Shown piece after piece: positions 1-7,023 of a DNA stretch of 12,223 bases. The translations under genes and the position numbers were made by a program. The DNA is from JAUZQZ01 sp036985955. Its GTDB lineage: Bacteria > Pseudomonadota > Zetaproteobacteria > Mariprofundales > Mariprofundaceae. Under the pieces are notes generated by a model, which made no database searches, had not been told where the DNA came from, and saw only the letters and a program-made list of their open reading frames with translations. Every line of letters starts with the position of its first letter. The first letter of the stretch is position 1. The DNA is taken from NCBI GenBank assembly GCA_036985955.1, contig BTQQ01000041.1:1-12223 (forward strand), given 5' to 3'.

Positions 1-2746
1 TGATATAGGCCATATGATTACTGTTACCTGCATAATTTGAATTTCCCGGTTCCCATTCCAGCGGCCCCGGCGTATAGACCACGCCGTTGATGTTGGCGTG
101 TGCATGCATATCCAGCAAGCCGCCCACATACATTTCGCCCGGAATATCCTGCCACTTGTCGTTCAATAGCCCATAGCCCGATGGATCCGTATCATCCACA
201 TAGAAATATTTTTTGGGATTTGCTTCCAGTTTCTGCACCCACTCCGCCCAGGTACACTGGGTGGTCCCGTTCGTTCCACAACTCTTCGGAACATCCGCCG
301 CACTGTTGAACGGTGACCCTTTAAGCCTGGTAGCATCGCCATAGTCTTTTGAAGCGGCACTCTGTGCTGCCAACCCGGTTTCAAGATTGGTAAATATGCC
401 ATTCCAGTCCACCGCTTTCAGATTGAGCGCAGCCAGGGCCACCTTCCAGCCATGCATATAGCCACTTGGAAATAACAGGTGGAACATATCGCCATGATTA
501 TTGCCAGCTACCGAGTCTTCAGCGCCAATATAAAAATTACCACTCATACTATTTGGGAATGGAGTACTGATCGGCCATGAAAACACATCGGATTGCTTGG
601 CGTTCAGCACCATCAAATCAAAATAATACTGGAGTTCGGTCTTATGCGCCGTAAACAATGCACTTGCTCCGGCGGGAGGAAACACTCCCGGTGATGCCTT
701 CATCGCTTCAGATATTGCAGTCAGGCCACTCGCTGGCATGAGCGGGCTCAAGCCATTACTCATCAGCCGCATGATTCCGGTGAGCCCATTATCGTAGGTT
801 GTGCTGTCATTTTGCAGCACCAAACCTTCACTGACAGGATAATAACCACCGGTGGGCGACGCCAGATTGATTGGGTTGGTGGAAACCCCTGTTGCAATCG
901 TGCCACCCGCTGCCGCAGTCGGGAAGGCTCCCAACGGGCCATGGGGCATCGCCGGATTAATCAGAATCGGGAATTCAATTTTCATATATGAATCGGTCGC
1001 TTCCAATGGCTCAAGCAAGCGTTCGCCCGCTGCGGGATCAAACACATTGTTACCATTATCATCCGTGAAGAAATCGAAAAACAGCGACCCGTACACCAGC
1101 ACGCGTGCGGTGCCGTCCATCGTGCCATCGGAATCCACTGCCGTTGGTGACCCATCGTAGAACCCGGATGCGCCACCGGTACCGTCTGTCGTCATTGTGG
1201 ATACGCTATTGGATATCTTATAAAACTGACTGCTAAAAGCCGCGCCGTTAACCGTGCAGTTGAATGTTGTGCCACTACCCGTCGTCGGCAACATGACCCG
1301 AACCATACCGAACATCGGAATGCCATAATTGGCGTTGTATTCAAACTCGGCCACCGTTAGCCGCCCCGTTATCGGCGCAGGACTCCCCATTACCGCACGC
1401 AAGGCCTCCGCCTTGCTGCAATAGCGCCCATTGCCGTCCACTCCATCCGCTTTGCTGGCGTCCTGGCAAACAAATTCTTCGGCCGCCCAACGGTAGGCAT
1501 CCAGATTAAATAACTGGGAATTGGCATCTTTAAAATATTTGATTTCATCGGCGCCATTCATGGTTGGCGCCTGCACCAGATTGACCGGCTTCTCGGCATT
1601 TCCAAGCAGGTCAAGGTTGTCATAAGGCGCCGTGTTATCCGTCGTACCGGCTCCCGCATAATTGGCGCGCGAAACATTGGCCGCGGCCCCCGCACCATGC
1701 CCGGAATACACGAGCAGCGGATCCTTCTCAAACGACGCACCCGTCGAACTGTTGCTGCCTTTGCGAAATTTTTTACCGCCCCCGCCCAGATTGGTGTTTG
1801 ATTTAAGAGCGACTCCGGATGGCTGGCTGGTCGCGCTGGCTGTATCACGAATATAAGGGGTTTGTGTCACCTCAATGACCGTGTTGTTGATCGTTGCGGT
1901 AATTGAGGCAGTTGCAGCGCCCAGGTTAACCTTGGGGTTGGTTTCATTACAGAATTCATTGAAATTTCCATACGAAGGCGCATTGGTCAGTGCGCTCACA
2001 CCTTCCAAATCCTGTTTGATCGTCACCTGTACCTCTCGCAGCAGGTTGTGCGCATCCTGACCGGGAGTGCCTGCCCGACCCAGCGCATACACCACAATAC
2101 TACAATCCGGGCAAGCAATCGTATTGGGCGTGGCATAAGGGAAAGCGGCGCCTGTCTGCTTCGCGAAACTGGTGGCCCAGATTGCAACCTGCGGCGTATT
2201 TACCGTTGCCCATGCGGCATTGGCTACCGGAACCATTCCCCCATTGGTTACATTATAAATCCGAATACCTGCCGTATTCTGGATATAATCATCAATGTCA
2301 GCCATATCCTTAACACCAACCGGAGGCACCCGATCTCCAATTAATTCTGATAAGGACGTAGGTACTGTCGTATCAACCAGAGCTGTAGCTGCCAAACTGT
2401 CAATATAAATACCTGGCGCAGCGCCCGCATAGCTGGACACATAAGTTCCCACATCGTCCATCTCAGTCTGCCCATTAGTAGGTGATACCAAGGGGTCAAT
2501 ATTCGTTGTATCATAGGCCCAAAAGGCATAACTTTCCGCCAGCCCGGCATTGGCCGCCGCCAGCGCCTGTGCTGACAGCGCTGATCCTGCGGAAACCTTA
2601 ACTTCGACGGTCGATTTCATCATCGATACCGCGCCAATGATGGTGAGAATCACCAGTATCATAATCACGGAAACAAGGATAAAACCCCGCTCTTCGGATC
2701 GTTCGTTTTTGCCATGTATTTGCTCTGAATATTTGTTTGCCTTCAT
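1..2746 (-). CDS. Very large PilX-like minor pilin, C-terminus cut off by window edge
   Basis: One open frame of 915 codons runs from ATG at 2746 to the left edge without a stop, so the 3' end is missing. The start has a good ribosome-binding site (AGGAG) and lies 20 bases after the pilW-like stop. The N-terminus is prepilin-like: a charged leader ending ERSEERG, then F22 and a hydrophobic helix to about residue 40. The +5 position is Ser26 instead of the usual Glu, as in PilX- and GspK-type minor pilins. The helix is followed by the Ala-rich amphipathic stretch typical of PilX_N domains. Beyond it lies a long Gly/Ser/Thr/Asn-rich extracellular region with a CPDC motif (212-215), a poly-Gly linker (321-324) and an acidic DDNGNN..D...E loop (562-575) resembling a calcium-binding loop. 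P. aeruginosa PilX is only about 195 residues, so this one is greatly extended. By position (fimT-pilV-pilW-pilX order) it should be a type IV pilus tip or priming subunit. The long C-terminal part is unidentified; an adhesin role is inference. Confidence 0.85.
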   Translation of the reverse strand, partial: MKANKYSEQIHGKNERSEERGFILVSVIMILVILTIIGAVSMMKSTVEVKVSAGSALSAQALAAANAGLAESYAFWAYDTTNIDPLVSPTNGQTEMDDVGTYVSSYAGAAPGIYIDSLAATALVDTTVPTSLSELIGDRVPPVGVKDMADIDDYIQNTAGIRIYNVTNGGMVPVANAAWATVNTPQVAIWATSFAKQTGAAFPYATPNTIACPDCSIVVYALGRAGTPGQDAHNLLREVQVTIKQDLEGVSALTNAPSYGNFNEFCNETNPKVNLGAATASITATINNTVIEVTQTPYIRDTASATSQPSGVALKSNTNLGGGGKKFRKGSNSSTGASFEKDPLLVYSGHGAGAAANVSRANYAGAGTTDNTAPYDNLDLLGNAEKPVNLVQAPTMNGADEIKYFKDANSQLFNLDAYRWAAEEFVCQDASKADGVDGNGRYCSKAEALRAVMGSPAPITGRLTVAEFEYNANYGIPMFGMVRVMLPTTGSGTTFNCTVNGAAFSSQFYKISNSVSTMTTDGTGGASGFYDGSPTAVDSDGTMDGTARVLVYGSLFFDFFTDDNGNNVFDPAAGERLLEPLEATDSYMKIEFPILINPAMPHGPLGAFPTAAAGGTIATGVSTNPINLASPTGGYYPVSEGLVLQNDSTTYDNGLTGIMRLMSNGLSPLMPASGLTAISEAMKASPGVFPPAGASALFTAHKTELQYYFDLMVLNAKQSDVFSWPISTPFPNSMSGNFYIGAEDSVAGNNHGDMFHLLFPSGYMHGWKVALAALNLKAVDWNGIFTNLETGLAAQSAASKDYGDATRLKGSPFNSAADVPKSCGTNGTTQCTWAEWVQKLEANPKKYFYVDDTDPSGYGLLNDKWQDIPGEMYVGGLLDMHAHANINGVVYTPGPLEWEPGNSNYAGNSNHMAYI

Positions 2747-2766
2747 GTTCAACTCCTGAAACACGC

Positions 2767-3537
2767 TTAGTTCACTGCTGACTGTGGATACGCCTGAATA
2801 TAGCGCCACACCCGTTTGTTCGTCGTCGGGTTACCCAGTACATCCTGCATCAAGCCCTGGTTGTATCCGGCCTGCACGGCTATCTCTACCAGAATCGTGT
2901 AACCACGAATGCCGTTTACCGGGAGACCGCCCGAGTCCTGCAAGCTGGTCACTGGCAATGGTGCCGGAATCCCTGGATACGGATTGCCTGCATTGGGATT
3001 CCCCGCAGGCACAATGCGCGGCGTCACGCCATCCACAAACACCTTGAAAAAGGTGACATTGGGAAGAATTTCTACAGGAATATTATTTCCATCATTCAAG
3101 TTGCGTTCATAGCGCAACACGAACTGGGCAGCATTGTTGGGATCAACAACCAGAACATAGCGCCGCACTGCACGGAAATTGTTTGTTGGCCCATCATTTG
3201 GCGGTGCCGCCCAAAAAGCTGCATTTTGTTCCCAGACTGTCATCTGTAAATTCGTTGTCCGCCCAGTCGCATCGTCAGTTATCGCAACTGATGATACACC
3301 ACCCACAACCAGAGCCGCACGCAAATCATCAGAAATAAATTTGATGGCAAATTCCAGATCCTGCACGGCATCGATACGCCGGTTCTGGTAACTGTATTCG
3401 GTACTCTGCTTTGAAAAGCTGACGTAGAGACCAGCCATAATAATCAGAGCAATAAGCATCGCCACCATCAGTTCAACCAGCGTAAAACCAGCCTCGTTGC
3501 GCTGGATTGTGAATGTTTGCCTGATATGCACACGCAT
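2767..3537 (-). CDS. pilW: PilW-like type IV pilus minor pilin
   Basis: The 256-residue protein has a class III prepilin signal: a basic leader to Gly17, cleavage before Phe18, and the GFTLVELMVAML helix with Glu22 at +5. The leader is removed and the new N-terminus methylated by the prepilin peptidase PilD. The mature domain is mostly beta and Asn/Pro-rich, with a long N-terminal helix (SKQSTEYSYQNRRIDAVQDL), which fits PilW. PilW works with PilV, PilX and FimU/FimT to prime the pilus fibre and present the tip. I chose ATG 3537, which forms a TGATG one-base overlap with the pilV-like stop; a GTG at 3540 would add one residue and is equally possible. No strong ribosome-binding site precedes it, so translational coupling is likely. 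The PilW label rests on the signal, length and gene order and is more secure than sequence similarity alone would allow. Confidence 0.82.
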   Translation of the reverse strand: MRVHIRQTFTIQRNEAGFTLVELMVAMLIALIIMAGLYVSFSKQSTEYSYQNRRIDAVQDLEFAIKFISDDLRAALVVGGVSSVAITDDATGRTTNLQMTVWEQNAAFWAAPPNDGPTNNFRAVRRYVLVVDPNNAAQFVLRYERNLNDGNNIPVEILPNVTFFKVFVDGVTPRIVPAGNPNAGNPYPGIPAPLPVTSLQDSGGLPVNGIRGYTILVEIAVQAGYNQGLMQDVLGNPTTNKRVWRYIQAYPQSAVN

Positions 3538-3959
3538 CACCGAACCGTCCGTGAATTCAGGGTCACATTTTTTGCAATACCGCGCTCATTCCAGTTAATC
3601 GTTACAGAAATCGTCACACCCCCTGTGCCACTCAGGGGGAGAGGTTGCGCCCAGCCAACCGGAGGATTATCCGGCACAATAACAATGTTGGAGGTAACGT
3701 TGAGAATGGCAGTGTTTTGATTCCCTGCCGGAGGCGTGCTCACACTGCCCAGAGACTGGGCGGTCGCATCAATCATCAGTGACTGTGCAAGGCCCACCGC
3801 GTCCATACGGCGCTCGCTGGTCTGATTGGAACGTATCCCTATAATCAACATCCCCCCCAAGGCCAGCATCACTACAGATGCAATCAGCACCGAGACCATC
3901 AACTCGATCAGAGTGAAGCCCTGCTGCTTCCCTTTGTTTTTAACAGGAAAAACCTTCAT
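3537..3959 (-). CDS. pilV: PilV-like type IV pilus minor pilin
   Basis: The 140-residue protein has a short basic leader (MKVFPVKNKGKQQG), Phe15 at +1, Glu19 at +5 and the helix GFTLIELMVSVLIASVVML. A helical spine follows (SNQTSERRMDAVGLAQSL), then a small beta-rich C-terminal domain. This matches PilV-type minor pilins, which join PilW, PilX and FimT/FimU in the initiation complex at the inner membrane and then in the pilus tip. I prefer ATG 3959 because it forms a 4-base ATGA overlap with the upstream fimT-like gene and gives a normal leader length. An ATG at 3980 would add 7 residues and increase the overlap to 25 bases. The gene is short for PilV (often 160-185 residues). The PilV/PilW distinction is inferred mainly from order. 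Confidence 0.78.
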   Translation of the reverse strand: MKVFPVKNKGKQQGFTLIELMVSVLIASVVMLALGGMLIIGIRSNQTSERRMDAVGLAQSLMIDATAQSLGSVSTPPAGNQNTAILNVTSNIVIVPDNPPVGWAQPLPLSGTGGVTISVTINWNERGIAKNVTLNSRTVR

Positions 3960-4507
3960 ATGCAATTGGGGGCAACGCATGAACGCCGGGTTGCCACTCT
4001 ACTCGTAGTGCTATTTGCCTGTATAAAAAACACCTTGTCAGCAGTGGGGGAAGACACTTGCACGGTTAGCTGAGTCGCAGTTCCACGCGGGGTAAAAACG
4101 ATATTCTCGGTATTGCTAGCACCAAGGTTGCAGCCTCCGCACACAAAATCCAGTAATGTCACACCCTGAAACCGATACAATTGCCCGCGTGCATCTCTGA
4201 CGGTATTCGGGTTTGCTCCCGCTCCGGCATAATTAAACGTCACTGTCTGAGCTGTCCGCCTGGAAAGTGCCGCCAGCCTGGCCTGTTGCAGAATGCTGAC
4301 GATCTTCTCCTTGGCTGAATCCACACGTGTGTTTTCCCGCCAACTGGAATACGCACCTCCGGCAATGGCCATAACGATTGCCATAATCCCGATCACCACC
4401 ATCAGTTCGATAAGGGTGAAGCCTGCTTCCCGATCCTGGCGAACAGATACTTGCCGGACAACCGGATAAAACCGTAGGCTTCGGCTGATGCGTAAAACTT
4501 CCCTCAT
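3956..4507 (-). CDS. fimT: FimT/GspH-type pseudopilin, first gene of the minor-pilin operon
   Basis: The 183-residue protein has a class III prepilin signal: a basic leader ending DREAG29, Phe30 at +1, Glu34 at +5, and the helix GFTLIELMVVIGIMAIVMAIAGG. A GspH/FimT-like domain follows, with the spine SAKEKIVSILQQARLAALSRR and the typical late NIVFTPRGTA strand. Cys123/Cys126 and Cys177/Cys182 may form disulfides; P. aeruginosa FimU also has a C-terminal disulfide. FimT/FimU proteins head the minor-pilin operon and help connect the tip complex to the major pilin. There is no ATG, GTG or TTG between 4507 and the pilin helix, so the start must be ATG 4507 or further upstream (ATG 4534, ATG 4552, GTG 4555). 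Even the nearest start overlaps the divergent mrcA gene by 20 bases. A CRP-like site lies 33 bases upstream. The next gene overlaps by 4 bases. Confidence 0.82.
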   Translation of the reverse strand: MREVLRISRSLRFYPVVRQVSVRQDREAGFTLIELMVVIGIMAIVMAIAGGAYSSWRENTRVDSAKEKIVSILQQARLAALSRRTAQTVTFNYAGAGANPNTVRDARGQLYRFQGVTLLDFVCGGCNLGASNTENIVFTPRGTATQLTVQVSSPTADKVFFIQANSTTSRVATRRSCVAPNCI

Positions 4508-6902
4508 CCTCAAATTAGGCCTCGTATTCGCCATTATTTCTGTGACTGGCATCACAGGTGTTTACCTCTATTTCTCAAGCGGTCTGCCTAAACTTAGCAG
4601 CCTTTCGGCCTATCAGCCACCGCTGGTATCCCGCGTTTATAACACAAACGGGGAGTTGCTGGCCGAATATGCCGACGAACACCGCATCCTTACGCCCCTT
4701 GCGGATATTCCCCAACAGATCAGAAACGCCTTTCTCGCTGCGGAAGACGAGCACTTCTACCAGCATCCGGGTATTAATCCCGCCCGCATCCTCTCCGCCG
4801 CCATTGCCAACTTGCGTGCCGGGCATACGGTGCAGGGCGGCTCCACCATTACCCAGCAGGTGGCCAAGAATTTTCTGCTCACATCGGAACGCACCTACAC
4901 CCGGAAAATCCGCGAAATCATCCTCGCCCACCGAATTGAGGAACAGTTCAGCAAGGATGACATTTTGTACCTCTACCTGAACCAGATTTATCTGGGCCGC
5001 GGCGCCTATGGTGTGGCCAGCGCGGCATGGCGCTATTTCCACAAACGTCTGGATGAACTGACACTGGCCGAATCCGCCATGTTGGCGGGACTGCCCAAGG
5101 CACCCGCACGCTATGCCCCGCACCTGCATCCCGAACGGGCGCTTATCAGGCGTAATACCGTGCTGCACATGATGAAAAGAAGTGGCTTTGCCACGGAAAA
5201 TACAGTACAAATGGCGCTTGATGAGCCATTGAATATCGTACCCCTGCCTGAATCAAAGCTCACCAATGCCTATGCCAATCGGGTTTATCAGGAACTCGTC
5301 ACCCGTTTTAGCGCAAAGACTCTTCGAAAGCAGGGCCTGACCGTCATCATCCCGTATACGCCAAACAACGAATTGGCCGCAGTTCATGCGGTGCGCAAAG
5401 GCGTACTGGCCATTGAGCAACGCCAGCTTTACCGCTTCCCCGTGCATCACCCGGAAGAAACATGGCCGGACATCCTCGTCGCATGGGCTGAGAAGCGTAA
5501 GGATGAAGAGGAAGCACCTCTGCCCGAAGACCAGATGATTCCGGCGCTGATCGAAGAAATATTGCCGGAAGGCGAATTAAACGTGAACGATGGCATCCAC
5601 CGTTGGCAACTTTCCAAACCCAAATGGCAGTGGGAGAATTATCCCAAACCCAAGCCCGAAGCATTGGCGCAAGGCACCAGTGAGGCCATTGCACCGGAAA
5701 CACGAAAGCGGCCGCGCACATGGATCCCCGGCGATGAAATATGGTTGCAGGGCGATGGCAAAGGCGGTGTGCGTCTGACGCAACAACCTTCGGTGGAAGC
5801 CTCACTCTACGCCATTGATCTGCAACACGGCACGGTGCTGGCACAGGTGGGCGGTTTTGACTATAAAATGGGAGACTTTGACCGTGTTGCCAAAGCCATG
5901 CGCCAGCCTGGCTCCGCTTTCAAACCATTCCTCTATGCCACGGCGTTGGATTCGGGTTTTACTCCGGCCAGCATCATCATGGATTCTCCCGTGGTATTCG
6001 AAAACCTGAAACAGGACGAATTCTGGCGTCCGGAAAACTACAGAAACCGCTTCGCCGGACCCGTCACCCTGCGCAATGCGCTGGAACACTCGCGCAACCT
6101 GGCCTCCATCAAACTATTACAGAATGTCGGCATCAATCGTTTTAAGCGTGCGCTTGGCAATTACCAGTTTCAACACGATTTTCCACCACAACTGGCACTG
6201 GCGCTTGGTGTCACGGAGGTCACGCTCAAGGAACTGACGGAATCGTATGCTGTCATTGCTTCCGGCGGCAAACGCTGGCAGCCCGTAATCGTACAGCAGG
6301 TGCAGGACCGCAATGGCCAGACCCTGCATCGCTCCGTCGCCGGGCATCGCTGTCAAATATGCCATGCCGATCCGGTATTGGCCGTCAATGATTCCATGCG
6401 GCCCGCCGAGCAAACCCTGGACCCGGTCAGCGCTTTTCTGGTAACCAATATCATGCATGGCGTCATTCAGCATGGCACCGGATGGCGGGCGCGGGCACTG
6501 GGACGCGTGGCTGCCGGCAAAACCGGCACCACCAATAAACAGGTGGATGCATGGTTCATGGGGTTTACGCCGCAAATCCTGACCGGCGTATGGGCCGGTC
6601 GCGACACGCCCACCAGCATGGGTAAGCATGAAACAGGCGCGAAAGCGGCTCTGCCCATCTGGCTTTCGGCCATGAAGACCTTCCAGCGCGGTAAACCAAA
6701 AGAAAACTTCACGCCGCCGGATGGTATTGAATGGGTGGTTATTGACCCCAAGACCGGTAAGCTGCCGGGGCCGGATACCAAAAAACCGTTTCTTGAAGCC
6801 TTCCGCACCGGCACCGCACCAACGGCCACGGATGAGGACAGCCAACGGACCCCATCGTCACCGACACCTCAAAAGAAAGGGTTCTTTGAACTCAATTTAT
6901 AA
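4488..6902 (+). CDS. mrcA: Penicillin-binding protein 1A (bifunctional class A PBP)
   Basis: The 804-residue protein polymerises lipid II into glycan strands and cross-links the peptides in the periplasm. It has a cytoplasmic RKTSLILK tail and a membrane anchor at about 9-31. A GT51 glycosyltransferase domain (about 55-230) follows, with catalytic Glu86 in EDEHFYQHPG and the GGSTITQQVAKN motif. Next comes an acidic/Pro-rich stretch consistent with the OB-like PBP1A insert (about 320-445). The transpeptidase has Ser476-x-x-Lys479 (SAFK, acyl-enzyme serine), Ser535-Arg-Asn537 and Lys678-Thr-Gly. Length fits PBP1A (E. coli 850). ATG 4488 keeps the whole anchor; its ribosome-binding site is weak. 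In many Gammaproteobacteria mrcA sits divergently from pilMNOPQ; here the divergent partner is the minor-pilin operon instead. The gene converges with lpoA, which encodes its activator. An unusual Cys622-Gln-Ile-Cys625-His lies between the transpeptidase motifs. Confidence 0.96.
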   Translation: MRKTSLILKLGLVFAIISVTGITGVYLYFSSGLPKLSSLSAYQPPLVSRVYNTNGELLAEYADEHRILTPLADIPQQIRNAFLAAEDEHFYQHPGINPARILSAAIANLRAGHTVQGGSTITQQVAKNFLLTSERTYTRKIREIILAHRIEEQFSKDDILYLYLNQIYLGRGAYGVASAAWRYFHKRLDELTLAESAMLAGLPKAPARYAPHLHPERALIRRNTVLHMMKRSGFATENTVQMALDEPLNIVPLPESKLTNAYANRVYQELVTRFSAKTLRKQGLTVIIPYTPNNELAAVHAVRKGVLAIEQRQLYRFPVHHPEETWPDILVAWAEKRKDEEEAPLPEDQMIPALIEEILPEGELNVNDGIHRWQLSKPKWQWENYPKPKPEALAQGTSEAIAPETRKRPRTWIPGDEIWLQGDGKGGVRLTQQPSVEASLYAIDLQHGTVLAQVGGFDYKMGDFDRVAKAMRQPGSAFKPFLYATALDSGFTPASIIMDSPVVFENLKQDEFWRPENYRNRFAGPVTLRNALEHSRNLASIKLLQNVGINRFKRALGNYQFQHDFPPQLALALGVTEVTLKELTESYAVIASGGKRWQPVIVQQVQDRNGQTLHRSVAGHRCQICHADPVLAVNDSMRPAEQTLDPVSAFLVTNIMHGVIQHGTGWRARALGRVAAGKTGTTNKQVDAWFMGFTPQILTGVWAGRDTPTSMGKHETGAKAALPIWLSAMKTFQRGKPKENFTPPDGIEWVVIDPKTGKLPGPDTKKPFLEAFRTGTAPTATDEDSQRTPSSPTPQKKGFFELNL
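4541..4556 (-). promoter_or_regulatory. Candidate CRP/Vfr operator upstream of the minor-pilin operon
   Basis: The sequence TGTGACTGGCATCACA is an exact match to the CRP half-sites TGTGA-N6-TCACA. The symmetry extends one base on each side (4540-4557, CTGTGA/TCACAG). The site lies inside codons 18-23 of mrcA and 33 bases upstream of the fimT-like ATG. If it acts as a class II site centred at -41.5, the transcript would start at about the ATG itself, with CCTAAT (minus strand, 4514-4519) at -10, so the mRNA would be nearly leaderless. CRP-family control of type IV pili is known (Vfr in Pseudomonas). The palindrome is seen; regulation is inferred. Confidence 0.5.
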
Positions 6903-6969
6903 TCCCTGCTGTGAAATTAATCAGGACAATGATGAACCATCCGCTGTTTTATGATCTGTAGAAGTATTT

Positions 6970-7014
6970 TTCAGTGTTTTCCCTGTATTCTTTGTATCTT
7001 TGTGCTTTCGTGGT
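6970..7014 (-). repeat. Short-period (8-9 base) degenerate repeat between mrcA and lpoA
   Basis: Read on the minus strand, five copies of an ACAAAGAA-like unit follow one another at spacings of 8, 8, 9 and 9 bases: ACGAAAG, ACAAAGA, ACAAAGAA, ACAGGGAA, ACACTGAA. The array begins 9 bases after the lpoA stop and fills about half of the 121-base gap between the converging mrcA and lpoA genes. From memory it resembles the CACAAAG/CACGAAG-type intergenic repeats scattered through many environmental bacterial genomes. No function is evident and there is no hairpin. The rest of the gap (6903-6969) shows no clear terminator. Confidence 0.5.
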
Positions 7015-7023
7015 AAAATATTT

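Noticed and set aside
1558..1848. Short open frames on both strands within 1-2746, such as this minus-strand one
   Set aside because: The single frame from ATG 2746 is open to the left edge, has a ribosome-binding site and a prepilin-like N-terminus; the other frames show no family signal.
4575..5210. 211-codon open frame antisense to mrcA
   Set aside because: It lies opposite the glycosyltransferase domain of PBP1A, whose motifs are all intact. It has no recognisable motif or ribosome-binding site and arises from codon bias.
6117..6845. 242-codon open frame antisense to the mrcA transpeptidase region
   Set aside because: Shadow of the mrcA codons; composition is odd and no domain is recognised.
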